In this document: piece after piece, positions 35,003 through 43,424 of the stretch
How positions within the stretch are numbered: position 1 is the first letter of the stretch
How the letters are laid out: every line of letters starts with the position of its first letter
NCBI RefSeq assembly: GCF_036924515.1
Contig: NZ_JAZHRR010000001.1
Location: 4,373,001 to 4,437,000 of the forward strand
Direction of reading: 5' to 3'
Length of the DNA: 64,000 nucleotides
Source of the DNA: Bradyrhizobium sp. AZCC 1610
GTDB lineage: Bacteria; Pseudomonadota; Alphaproteobacteria; Rhizobiales; Xanthobacteraceae
Made by a program: the position numbers and the translations under genes
Notes under the pieces: model-generated
Seen by the model: the letters and a program-made list of their open reading frames with translations, nothing else
What the model was told of the DNA's origin: nothing
Databases searched by the model: none

Positions 35003-35380
35003 TCAGGAACGGCGCAGAATCGCCTCGATCGCCGCCCGCGCCTCTGTAACCGCCTCGCCGAGTTCGGCGAGCGCAGCGGACGCATCGAAGCCTCTGGCGA
35101 TGGCCGCCTCCAGCACGGCTGCGGCATCGGCGACCGCAAAAGCACCGATCGCGCGGGCCGAGCCCTTCAGTGTATGCGCCAATGCGCCTGCATCCGAAGG
35201 CGTGGTGGCGAGCGTGCTCACCAGTTTTGCCGACTGGGCCACGAACATCGCCAACACCTCCTGCTCGAGGCCGGCATCGCCGAGCGTCATGCGGTTGAGA
35301 TGTTCGAAATCGATCGGCCCGTCATCGGGAGCCAGCGGCGGCGATGGCATCCATTCTATCCGTTCGAGATGAAGCGGCAT
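35003..35380 (-). CDS. Orphan HPt phosphotransfer protein
   Basis: 125 residues. An HPt four-helix bundle, with the phospho-accepting His in 'LAHTLKGSARAIGA' (about residue 69) preceded by 'LEQEVLAMFVAQSAKLVSTL'. It is a stand-alone phosphorelay carrier with no kinase or receiver gene next to it. It diverges from the growth-pole-ring-like gene over a 393-bp region that contains a CtrA box. That raises a role in a cell-cycle or polarity relay, which is inference only. The start may also be the internal ATG at 35350. Confidence 0.85.
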   Translation of the reverse strand: MPLHLERIEWMPSPPLAPDDGPIDFEHLNRMTLGDAGLEQEVLAMFVAQSAKLVSTLATTPSDAGALAHTLKGSARAIGAFAVADAAAVLEAAIARGFDASAALAELGEAVTEARAAIEAILRRS

Positions 35381-35773
35381 GACTTAAGGTCCGGATCGCC
35401 TCGCCGCAGCGATTCGGAGAGGTCATTTTCAACAGCCAATCACGGCACCGGTTAACGAAACGTTCTGTGAATTCGCTACATTTTTGCCTTATTTTAGACA
35501 CCAATCCGTCGTGATCGAGGATCCGGTTCCAGAAATTTGTGTATCTTTAAGGCCTTAAGGAACAAAGCTGTTAACGATGATTAAGAATGTCTTAATCGCG
35601 GCCATTTCATTCGTATCGCTCAACCAATAGGATGTTTGCGGATGTAGCGGACAAGCTGCCGGCGGGCACGCTTGCGGTCCGCGGGGGGTTATGAATCCGG
35701 CTTCGAGCTTGCGGGGGCATTTTTTTTGCAAGAACGGCCGGATGCGTAAAAGTTAAGAGGGCTCGGACTGAAC
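35381..35773. other. Regulatory region between HPt and growth-pole gene
   Basis: 393 bp, AT-richer than its surroundings. It contains TTAAGGCCTTAA (35546-35557 region), TTAACGATGATTAA and a CtrA box at 35581-35595. The stretch near 35660-35740 has G-rich and poly-T tracts. No ORF is supported. Confidence 0.5.
35581..35595. promoter_or_regulatory. CtrA box TTAA-N7-TTAA
   Basis: TTAAGAATGTCTTAA is a perfect match to the CtrA dimer site TTAA-N7-TTAA, 178 bp before the growth-pole-ring-like gene and 200 bp before the HPt gene. A further TTAA half lies 6 bp upstream. Confidence 0.6.
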
Positions 35774-38700
35774 ATGGCGAACAATCCCAAGAAGGTCAAA
35801 GATCCCACCGAAGTCGCGCTCTCCGCCATTCAGGAAGCGCTCAACATCAGCGATACGACCGTCGACACCAACCGAAATTCGATCGGCGGCGAACTCTCGT
35901 CGCCGACCATGCCCTCCGCCGCGCCGACCTATTCCGAATCGCCGTTCGACACGCGCGGCAGCGCCGAGCGGCAAGCGTTCGATCCGATCGAAGAGCCGCG
36001 CAGCCCCCGTCGCGCCGCCAATGACGATCGCGAAACCATCGGACAGATTCTGCAGGCAATCCAGAAGGGCAGCCCTGCCCGCAGCGTCTACACGCTTGCC
36101 TCCGTGTTCGGCGGCGTCTGGGTGATCGGTTGCGGCCTGCTGACCGTCAGCTTCCTGCCCGCGCTGCAGGCGGCGATCGGACAGAGCGGCGGCGTGCTGG
36201 TGCTCGCCGGCCTTGCGGCGTTGTTCTTTGCGCCGGTGCTGTTGTTCTATTTCCTCGCGAGCCTGGCCTGGCGCGGCCAGGAAATGCGGATGATCGCGCA
36301 GTCGATGGCGCAGGTCGCGATCCGCTTCTCCGAGCCCGAGGGAGCCGCCGCCGATTCGATGGTGACGGTCGGTCAGGCGATCCGCCGCGAAGTCGCAGCC
36401 ATGGGCGACGGCGTCGAGCGCGCGATCGCACGCGCCGGCGAACTGGAAACGCTTGTCGCCAATGAAGTCGCAGCGCTCGAGCGCGCCTATTCGGACAATG
36501 AAGTACGCATTCGTGCGCTGCTGCAGGACATTGCGCATCAGCGCGACAACCTGGTCGGCCAGGCCGAGCAGGTTCGCAGCGCCATTTCCGGCGTCCAGAT
36601 CGACCTGCGCCACGATATCGCGCTGATCTCGGACGCGATCGCCTCGCGCGTCGACGAAGTCGCGAAGAGCATCACCGGCGCGCTGGAAGAGCGCGGCCAG
36701 CATATCACGAGCGCCTTGAGCAACGCCGGCGACAACATGATCCTGGCGCTCGGCGAACGCGGCGGCGACCTGCTCGACCGCCTCGAGGAAGCCAGCGCCG
36801 AGACCACGCGCGCTGTGCTCGACGCCTCCGAGCGGCTGACCACCAGCCTCAACTTCAAGACCGGTCACGTCCACGACGAGTTCGTCGATCTCGCCGATCG
36901 CGTCCACGAGATGCTGAACGAACGTATCGACCGCATCACCGGCGAATTCGAGCAGCGCTCCTCGACCATCGTCGACGGCATCTCCGACCGCACCGAGCAG
37001 GTCCACGATTCCCTGAAGAATTCCTCCGACTCGCTGCTGCTTGAACTCGAACTGCGCTCGGGCGATCTCGTCAACAAGATCGACGAAGCCGGCAACCGCC
37101 TCGCAAGCCGCATTCTCACCTCGGGCGACAAGGCCAGCGATGCGCTGGATGTGACCGTGAACACGCTGGTCGCCAAGGTGATCAGCCAGACTGAGAACGC
37201 GCACGACAGCCTCGCCCTGCAGATGAGCGCGTTCGACGAACTGGTGAAGAACCAGGGCGGCGAACTTGCGGAAAAATTCGCCCGCGACAGCGGCACGCTC
37301 GGCGCGCTGATCACGCGCCACATCTCCGAGTTCGATCGCACCGTCAAGACCTTCGGTGGCGAGATCGTTGAGCGCATGGGCCAGCGGACCCAGGAGATCA
37401 GCGACAACCTGAAGAATTACGTCGACACTTTCGACACCCGCCTGGTCGCGAACAGCGGCGAGATTACTGCCTCCCTCGATCAGCGCCTGCTGCAGTTCGA
37501 AACCACGCTCGGCACCCGCGTCAGCAACCTCGACACTTCGCTCGACAGCAAGATCAAATGGTTCGACGAGACCGTCGACGGCCGTCTGCAATCGCTGGAG
37601 ACGACGTTCGACACCCGCGCCAGGTCCGTCACCGAGACCATCGACAACCGCCTCAGCACCCTGACGGGCTCGCTGACTGACGGCGCGGCGCAAGCGATCC
37701 AGTCGATCGACCAGCGGCTAACCCTCCTCACCTCTTCGCTGACCGAGGGCACCGCGCAGGCGATTGCCGCGGTCGACCATCGTATTGCCAACGTCACCGA
37801 AACCCTCGACGGCCGCACCGCCTATCTGACCGACACCATCCAGGCGCGGTTCCAGGAAATTCACCAGGGCATTGAGATGCGGGTCGGCGACATCGCAAGT
37901 GGAATCGAGACCCGCGTCGGCGACCTCGCCAGCGGCATCGAGACCCGGGTCGGCAACCTCGCCAGCGGCATGGAGACCCGGGTCGGCGCCATCGCCACCG
38001 ACATCGACACCCGCGTTACGCAGTTCGAGGATCTGCTCGGCTCGCGCATCGAGGCCGTGGCCGGCCGAATCGAAAGCAGCGGCCGCCAGGCCAGCGAAGA
38101 CCTGATGTCGCGCGCCGAGATGCTGTCCTCCGGCATCAAGTCGCATGTCGAGGACGCCGAGCGTTCGCTGACCAATCTCGTCGTCAACACCGCAGAGACC
38201 ATCCAGACCGGCGCGCGCACCGCGCAGCAGGCGCTGCTGACGGTTTCCTCCGATGTCGGCGCACAACTCAAACTGACCTCGGCCGAGGTCGAAGCCTCCC
38301 TCGCCGCCGTCGGCACCGGCGCGGCAAACTCGATTGTGACCAGCGCCCAGGAGGCCCAGACCACGCTCGTATCGGCCTCCTCCGAAGCTGCTACGCAGAT
38401 CAAGTCGCTCGCCGCAGACGTCGAGCGCACACTCTCGGCCGCAGGCGACGCCACGGCCGCGTCCGTCCTGTCAGGAGCGCGCGAGGCGCAGACCACGCTG
38501 GTGACCGCATCCGCGGACGCGGCAAACCACGTCAAGTCGCTTGCCGCCGACGTTGAGCGTTCGCTGTCGATCGCAGGAACCGCAACCGCTGAGGCCGTCA
38601 CTGCAGGCGCCCGCGAAGCACAGAGCACGCTGGTTGCCGCCTCTACCGAGGCCGCCAACCAGGTCAAGTCGCTCGCAGCCGACGTTCAGCGTTCGCTCTC

Positions 38701-41113
38701 GATCGCCGGAACGGCGACCGCCGAGTCGATCACCGCAAGCGCCCGCGAGGCCCAGAGCACGCTCATGAACGCGTCCGCCGACGCGTCGAGCCAGGTCAAG
38801 TCGCTCGCCGCCGACGTGGAGCGTTCGCTCTCGATGGCCGGCAACGCCACCGCCGAGTCGATCACGACGGGTGCGCGCGAAGCGCAGAACACGTTGATCA
38901 CGGCGTCGACCGAAGCCGCCAACCACGTCAAGTCGCTGGCGATCGATGTCGAACGAACACTGACCTCGGTCGGCGCCGACACCGCCGCCTCCATCCTCGG
39001 CACCGCGCGCGAAGCCCAGAGCTCGTTTTCCGCGACATCCGCCGACGCCGCGAACCAGATCAAGGCGATCGCCGCCGACATGGAGCGTTCGCTCGGCGTC
39101 GTCGCCGCCAGCACGACCGACACCATCCAGACCACTGCGCAGAACGCGCAGAGCGCGCTGGTCGCCGCAACGAACGAAGTCAGCACCAAGGTCAAATCGA
39201 CCTCGGCCGATATCGAGCGCTCGGTGCTCGCCGCGAGCAGCAATTTCGGCTCGACGATGACCGGCAAGACCGACGAGATCGTCACCTACGTTCAGCAGCA
39301 GACCGACCGTCTGGCGCAGATCGTCGACAGCCGCCGCGGTTCGCTGGTCGAGGCGCTCAGCACCAGGACCACGCAACTGACGACCGACATCGACCGCGTC
39401 ACCGCCGACGCCCTGAAATCGATCGAGAGCCGCGGCCAGGCCTTCTCGCAATCGATGTCGACCCACGGCTCGGAGGTCGCGCGCACGATCACGTCCGCGG
39501 GCGACCTCGCCACCGGCGCGGTGGCCAAGTCGCTGAAGGACCTCGAACAGGCGTCGCGTTCGGCCATCGACCAGTCGCGTCAGGTCTCGATCGCCGCCGT
39601 CACCGAAATGCAGGAGACCAGCAAGATCCTGCGCACCGATACGGTGGCGCTGTTCGAACGGCTGCGTGAAGGCAATATCCTGCTGCAGGAAGTGCTGACC
39701 GGCGCCCACGACAATCTCAACTCGCTCGAGCGCGCCCTGGTGACCCGCGTGGCCGACTTCGTGTCCGCCATGAACGACGTCACCGCCCGCAACGGGGTCG
39801 CCACGCAGACCCTGGAAGACCAGCTCACCGTCTTCAACAGCAAGACCTCGAAGGCGCTGGAGGATCTCGGCGCACTGTCGAGCGAGTTCGAGAAGCACGG
39901 CAAGGAGCTGGTCGAGGCAGCCGGCGTGGTCGAACAGGCCAACCGTTCCACCTCGACCTCGGTCGCCGACCGCAAGTCGCAGCTTGAATCGCTGGTGACC
40001 ACCATCGACCTGCGCACCACCGACCTCGACCAGCGTCTGTCGCGCTTCACCGGCCTGCTCGACGAATCGCTCGCCGCCGCCGAAGAGCGCGCCCGCGATA
40101 TCGCGCGCGTGGTCGCGGAAACCGCGGGCGCCGGATCGGCTGCGATCAGCCGCCAATTCGAAGCGGTGCGCACTGCGGCCGAAAACGAGCGGCAGCAGAC
40201 CCTCCATGCGATGAACGACCTGTACCAGCAGAGCACCCATGAGACGGATGCGATGTTCAAGCAGTCGACCGAGAAGTTCGGTGCGATGGTGCAGTCCATG
40301 AAGCAGATGGCCGCCGAAATGCATAACGAGCTCGAGGCGACCCGCAACGAGCTGCGCCGCGGCGTGCTCGAGATGCCGCAGGAGGCCGCCGACAACACCG
40401 CGCAGATGCGCAAGGTGATCGTCGACCAGATCGAGGCGCTCGCCGAGCTCAACCGGATCGTCGCCCATCATGGCCGCGGCCTCGACGTCGTGACCTCCGG
40501 TCGTGCCAGTGTGCAGCGCCAGGAAGAGCCCGTGATGGCAGCCGCCTCCGGCGGCCGCAACGAGGTGCGCATGCGCGACGCCGGCAGCGCATCGACGCTG
40601 CCGCCGCCGGACCTCGGCATGCCGGCCATGCCGGCCACGCGCCGCGCCGAAGCCCCGCCGGTCTCGCCGGCAAGCCAGGACGCTGGACGCGGCGATGGAT
40701 GGCTGTCCGACCTGCTCCACCGCACCGACGCAGGTGCGGGACAGCCTCCCCGTGGCCGCCCGCCGCAGACCCCCGCCAATCCGCTGGAGTCGCTGTCGCT
40801 CGACATCGGCCGGCTGATGGATCGCAACCTCGCCTCCGAAATGTGGGACCGCTATCAGCGCGGCGAGAGCAAGGCGTTCTCCAAGCGGCTCTACACGCCG
40901 GCCGGCCAGAAGGCGTTCGATGAAGTCGCCCGCAAATACCGCGCCGACCGAGGCTTCAAGCAGACGGTCGACCGCTATATCGCCGAGTTCGAACGGCTCC
41001 TCGACGAAGTCGCGCGCGAGGATCGCGGACCGCAGGCGCTGCGCGGCCACCTCACCTCGGAGACGGGGCTGGTCTACACGCTGCTCGCGCACGCGGCGGG
41101 ACGGCTGGGGTAA
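35774..41113 (+). CDS. Growth-pole-ring (GPR)-like giant coiled-coil protein
   Basis: 1779 residues. A soluble, disordered N-terminus (1-100) is followed by two transmembrane helices (about 105-130 and 138-166). Then comes about 1,400 residues of apolipoprotein-like amphipathic helix rich in Ala, Thr, Ser, Asp and Arg, with 11-residue and 44-residue repeats, and a Pro-rich linker (about 1580-1665). A conserved globular C-terminus contains 'LSLDIGRLMDRNLASEMWDR' and 'LTSETGLVYTLLAHA'. This architecture matches the Agrobacterium GPR protein, which forms a ring at the growing pole and is needed for polar peptidoglycan growth. It should be an inner-membrane polar scaffold. Automated annotation often calls such proteins kinesin- or apolipoprotein-like. 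Confidence 0.8.
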   Translation: MANNPKKVKDPTEVALSAIQEALNISDTTVDTNRNSIGGELSSPTMPSAAPTYSESPFDTRGSAERQAFDPIEEPRSPRRAANDDRETIGQILQAIQKGSPARSVYTLASVFGGVWVIGCGLLTVSFLPALQAAIGQSGGVLVLAGLAALFFAPVLLFYFLASLAWRGQEMRMIAQSMAQVAIRFSEPEGAAADSMVTVGQAIRREVAAMGDGVERAIARAGELETLVANEVAALERAYSDNEVRIRALLQDIAHQRDNLVGQAEQVRSAISGVQIDLRHDIALISDAIASRVDEVAKSITGALEERGQHITSALSNAGDNMILALGERGGDLLDRLEEASAETTRAVLDASERLTTSLNFKTGHVHDEFVDLADRVHEMLNERIDRITGEFEQRSSTIVDGISDRTEQVHDSLKNSSDSLLLELELRSGDLVNKIDEAGNRLASRILTSGDKASDALDVTVNTLVAKVISQTENAHDSLALQMSAFDELVKNQGGELAEKFARDSGTLGALITRHISEFDRTVKTFGGEIVERMGQRTQEISDNLKNYVDTFDTRLVANSGEITASLDQRLLQFETTLGTRVSNLDTSLDSKIKWFDETVDGRLQSLETTFDTRARSVTETIDNRLSTLTGSLTDGAAQAIQSIDQRLTLLTSSLTEGTAQAIAAVDHRIANVTETLDGRTAYLTDTIQARFQEIHQGIEMRVGDIASGIETRVGDLASGIETRVGNLASGMETRVGAIATDIDTRVTQFEDLLGSRIEAVAGRIESSGRQASEDLMSRAEMLSSGIKSHVEDAERSLTNLVVNTAETIQTGARTAQQALLTVSSDVGAQLKLTSAEVEASLAAVGTGAANSIVTSAQEAQTTLVSASSEAATQIKSLAADVERTLSAAGDATAASVLSGAREAQTTLVTASADAANHVKSLAADVERSLSIAGTATAEAVTAGAREAQSTLVAASTEAANQVKSLAADVQRSLSIAGTATAESITASAREAQSTLMNASADASSQVKSLAADVERSLSMAGNATAESITTGAREAQNTLITASTEAANHVKSLAIDVERTLTSVGADTAASILGTAREAQSSFSATSADAANQIKAIAADMERSLGVVAASTTDTIQTTAQNAQSALVAATNEVSTKVKSTSADIERSVLAASSNFGSTMTGKTDEIVTYVQQQTDRLAQIVDSRRGSLVEALSTRTTQLTTDIDRVTADALKSIESRGQAFSQSMSTHGSEVARTITSAGDLATGAVAKSLKDLEQASRSAIDQSRQVSIAAVTEMQETSKILRTDTVALFERLREGNILLQEVLTGAHDNLNSLERALVTRVADFVSAMNDVTARNGVATQTLEDQLTVFNSKTSKALEDLGALSSEFEKHGKELVEAAGVVEQANRSTSTSVADRKSQLESLVTTIDLRTTDLDQRLSRFTGLLDESLAAAEERARDIARVVAETAGAGSAAISRQFEAVRTAAENERQQTLHAMNDLYQQSTHETDAMFKQSTEKFGAMVQSMKQMAAEMHNELEATRNELRRGVLEMPQEAADNTAQMRKVIVDQIEALAELNRIVAHHGRGLDVVTSGRASVQRQEEPVMAAASGGRNEVRMRDAGSASTLPPPDLGMPAMPATRRAEAPPVSPASQDAGRGDGWLSDLLHRTDAGAGQPPRGRPPQTPANPLESLSLDIGRLMDRNLASEMWDRYQRGESKAFSKRLYTPAGQKAFDEVARKYRADRGFKQTVDRYIAEFERLLDEVAREDRGPQALRGHLTSETGLVYTLLAHAAGRLG
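37871..38035 (+). repeat. Five exact 11-residue (33-bp) repeats
   Basis: Residues 700-754 read as five consecutive hendecads of the form I-E-T-R-V-G-D-L-A-S-G with few changes, the last one diverging. Exact hendecads favour a right-handed or straight amphipathic helix. Confidence 0.9.
38210..39265 (+). repeat. Eight tandem 44-residue (132-bp) repeats
   Basis: Residues 813-1164 consist of eight units of 44 residues (four hendecads each). The consensus contains 'AREAQ.TLV.AS..AA..VKS' and then 'LAADVERSLS.AG.ATA'. The middle units are the most alike; the first and last are diverged. There is no spacer, so this is not a CRISPR array. Confidence 0.9.
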
Positions 41114-41143
41114 GCACCGAATAGCGAATCGTGAGCAACGAAT

Positions 41144-41177
41144 GGAAACGGAGGCAGCAACGCCTCCGTTTCTGGTT
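41144..41177 (+). terminator. Terminator of growth-pole-ring-like gene
   Basis: Stem GGAAACGGAGGC / GCCTCCGTTTC (about 11 bp) with a short loop, followed by TGGTTT, 31 bp after the stop. Confidence 0.7.
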
Positions 41178-41195
41178 TGAAGCCCGGTGACTTGA

Positions 41196-41438
41196 ATGCG
41201 CTATCTGACAGTCGATGGAATGCTCTCGGGAACTGGGATCCGGGATTCCCTCATTGGGAAATATCTCGATCCCAACGAAGTCGGATTTTCTTCTGAACTC
41301 GTCCGAAGAATCGAGAAGTGGGTCATCGACTACGAAACTGCCCACTACCGTCAGTTCGATGATGAAGCCGAAAATCAACGATTAGATCGGGAAGGCATCG
41401 AAATTGCGCGCCAGGTGCAATCCCAGCGCCTGAAATGA
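41196..41438 (+). CDS. Small unknown protein, possibly frameshifted
   Basis: 80 residues starting 'MRYLTVDGMLSGTGIRDSL', a conserved-looking opening that I recall from small rhizobial proteins. It continues 'DREGIEIARQVQSQ' and then stops. In the relatives I remember, the chain continues with 'KVEYFS', and precisely that sequence occurs in the overlapping frame just downstream (41435 onward). The gene therefore looks truncated by a frameshift near 41425, although a translationally coupled pair (ATGA overlap) cannot be excluded. Function unknown. Confidence 0.6.
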   Translation: MRYLTVDGMLSGTGIRDSLIGKYLDPNEVGFSSELVRRIEKWVIDYETAHYRQFDDEAENQRLDREGIEIARQVQSQRLK

Positions 41439-41614
41439 AGGTTGAGTATTTCTCGAATAGGACGTTGCAAGGTGAGGTCGAACAGTCCCTTGTCGATGCC
41501 GTCATTGCGAGGAGCAAAGCGACGAAGCAATCCATACCGTCCCCGCGCGGAAGCTATGGATTGCTTCGCTTCGCTCGCAATGACGCGGCGAAAGGGCAGC
41601 TTCGCGGACGATGA
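41435..41614 (+). pseudogene. C-terminal frame of frameshifted small gene, running into repeat
   Basis: 59 codons in a second frame, overlapping the previous stop as ATGA. It begins 'MKVEYFSNRTLQGE', the expected continuation of the upstream protein, and from about residue 23 it is encoded by a dispersed palindromic repeat ('VIARSKATKQSIPS'). The native C-terminus appears to have been replaced when the repeat inserted. Confidence 0.45.
41501..41584. repeat. Dispersed palindromic repeat (GTCATTGCGAG type)
   Basis: Left arm begins GTCATTGCGAG and ends GAAGCAATCCATA; right arm is TATGGATTGCTTC...CTCGCAATGAC. The arms pair over about 30 bp, apart from a 6-nt insertion in the left arm. From memory it is one of the commonest intergenic repeats in Bradyrhizobium and relatives. 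Confidence 0.85.
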
Positions 41615-41649
41615 CAGAGCGAGGCGAGCCATTCGCTATTCGCCTGCTA

Positions 41650-42537
41650 CTATTGCCGCTTCTGCCCGCTCGGCCCCCTCGGGGCCGCTGCCGCTGGTGG
41701 CGGCGGCGGTGCTGCCGCCTGGCTGTTGCTGCTGCCGCCGCCGAAGATCACCCGGGTCGGGTTGCGGTCGAAATTGTTCACGGCGCGGCTGATGTCGGAG
41801 AGGGTGCGGCGGCCATCGGCCATCAGCGCGCCCGACCGCTTGTCGAAATCCTCGGCGAGTTCGCGGATCGACTTCACCATTAGATTCAATTCGCCGCCGG
41901 CGGCGCCGCCCGCGATGGTGTTCAGCCCGAGCATAAGACTGTCGGCCTTGCCGATCACGCCATCGACCCTGAGCATGACGTTGTCGATCTTCTCGGAATT
42001 GCGCGCGAGCGCGGCCGTGAAGGTTTCGAGATTCCGCAGCGAGTTCTTCACCGATTCCTGGTTGTCGGCGACGATCCGGTTGACGTTCTGCAGCGTGGCG
42101 CGGATGGACTCCGTCACGTCCTGCAGCGCGCTCGGGTCGGCGGTCAGCATCGGAACGCCGTCCTCGTCGAGCGGGACGGCAGGCGCGGTCTCCTCGCCGC
42201 CCTTCAGCGAGATCGCCGCGACGCCGGTCAGTCCCTGGAATTCGAGCCCGACGAGCGTGTCCTTGCGGATCGGGGCGTTGTTCTCGACCATCGCCAGTGC
42301 GACCACGCGCCGCGGATTGTCGAGCTTGACGGAGACAACTTCCCCTATCCGGATACCGTTGAAGTTGACGCTGCCGCCGTTGCGCAGGCCGGACGCCGGG
42401 CCTTCGAACACGATGCGGATCGGGCTGCGCTGCTTGGTGGTGTGCAGGCTCTGAAACCACAGCACGAAGCCGAACGCGGCGGCGATCACCGCCAGCGTAA
42501 ACGCTCCGATCAGGACGTAATTCGCCCGCGTTTCCAT
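41650..42537 (-). CDS. mlaD: MlaD-family MCE lipid-transport protein
   Basis: 295 residues. One N-terminal membrane helix ('YVLIGAFTLAVIAAAFGFVL'), then a single MCE domain (about 40-120: 'IVFEGPASGLRNGGSVNFNG', 'IRIGEVVSVKL', 'VGLEFQGLTGVAAISL'). A long helical tail (about 140-260) and a Pro/Ala-rich end follow. The periplasmic MCE hexamer carries phospholipids between membranes with MlaE and MlaF. The gap to mlaF (114 bp) holds a palindromic repeat. No mlaC or mlaA is nearby, as is common in alphaproteobacteria. Confidence 0.92.
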   Translation of the reverse strand: METRANYVLIGAFTLAVIAAAFGFVLWFQSLHTTKQRSPIRIVFEGPASGLRNGGSVNFNGIRIGEVVSVKLDNPRRVVALAMVENNAPIRKDTLVGLEFQGLTGVAAISLKGGEETAPAVPLDEDGVPMLTADPSALQDVTESIRATLQNVNRIVADNQESVKNSLRNLETFTAALARNSEKIDNVMLRVDGVIGKADSLMLGLNTIAGGAAGGELNLMVKSIRELAEDFDKRSGALMADGRRTLSDISRAVNNFDRNPTRVIFGGGSSNSQAAAPPPPPAAAAPRGPSGQKRQ

Positions 42538-42606
42538 AACCCAAGGTACTCCGAAACCTGGCTCTGTTCAGCTTCGCCGATCAGACCCGTCGTTTATCGC
42601 TCGTTT

Positions 42607-42654
42607 GAGCATGATCTCATCAAAAACCGGTGCCCGCTTCGTGATCATGCTCTA
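42607..42654. repeat. Dispersed palindrome (GAGCATGATC type) at mlaF stop
   Basis: GAGCATGATC (42607-42616) and GATCATGCTC (42643-42652) enclose ACCGGTGCCCGCTT. From memory this 'GAGCATGATC...ACCGGT...GATCATGCTC' element is widespread in Hyphomicrobiales. Its outer end coincides with the mlaF stop codon. Confidence 0.8.
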
Positions 42655-43422
42655 GCCCATGACCGCGCGGGCGCGCTTGCCGTGAAAATATTGCCTCAGC
42701 CAGGGATGCTGCGAGGCCTGCATGTCGGCAATCGATCCTGCTGCAATGATCTTACCGTTCCCTAAAACCGCGATGCGGTCGCAGGCCGTATAAAGGCTGT
42801 CGAGATCATGGGTTACCATGAAAACGGTCAGGCCCAAAGTGCGCTGCAGGGTGCGCACCAACTCGTCGAAGTCCCCGGCGCCGATCGGATCGAGCCCTGA
42901 GGTCGGCTCGTCCAGGAACACCAGTTCGGGATCGAGCGCGAGCGCACGCGCCAGCGCCACGCGCTTGATCATGCCGCCGGAAAGTTCGGACGGATAGCGG
43001 TCGGCGACCTCGGGCCGCAGGCCCACCATGCCGAGCTTGGCCACCATGATCTCGTCGAGCAGCCGCTGCGAAACCTTGAGATATTCGCGCACCGGAAACT
43101 GGATGTTCTGCCGCACCGTAAGCGAGGAGAACAGCGCGCCCTGCTGAAACAGGATGCCCCAGCGGCGCTCGACGCCGCGGCGCTCCGCTGCACTTGCCGC
43201 ATCAAGATCGACGCCGAACACTTCGATACGCCCGGCGATCTTCGGCACCAGGCCGATGATGGTGCGCGTCAGCACCGATTTGCCGGCGCCCGACGGACCG
43301 ACAAACCCGAGAATCTCGCCGCGCTTGACGTCAAGGTTGAGCCCGTCGAGCACGCGCGTTTTGCCGAACTGCACGGTGATGTCGCGGACCCGGATGATGG
43401 CGTCGGAAATTTCGCCCGCCAT
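42652..43422 (-). CDS. mlaF: Lipid ABC transporter ATPase MlaF
   Basis: 256 residues. Walker A 'GFVGPSGAGKSVLTRTIIGL' at about 40-58, Q-loop 'LFQQGALFSSLTV', signature 'LSGGMIKRVALARAL', Walker B 'ELVFLDEPTSGLDP' and the switch His in 'VTHD'. It powers the MlaE permease for phospholipid transport. It begins 2 bp after the mlaE stop, so expression is coupled. The final codons MG-stop abut a palindromic repeat, which suggests the 3-prime end was reshaped. Confidence 0.95.
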   Translation of the reverse strand: MAGEISDAIIRVRDITVQFGKTRVLDGLNLDVKRGEILGFVGPSGAGKSVLTRTIIGLVPKIAGRIEVFGVDLDAASAAERRGVERRWGILFQQGALFSSLTVRQNIQFPVREYLKVSQRLLDEIMVAKLGMVGLRPEVADRYPSELSGGMIKRVALARALALDPELVFLDEPTSGLDPIGAGDFDELVRTLQRTLGLTVFMVTHDLDSLYTACDRIAVLGNGKIIAAGSIADMQASQHPWLRQYFHGKRARAVMG

Positions 43423-43424
43423 GG

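Noticed and set aside
35753..37693. Long antisense ORF (646 codons) opposite the growth-pole-ring-like gene
   Set aside because: The sense strand has clear domains and repeats; the antisense frame is open only because of strong codon bias in GC-rich DNA. The same holds for 38471-41092.
38210..39265. CRISPR-like periodicity
   Set aside because: The 132-bp units are contiguous, coding and without spacers; they are protein repeats.
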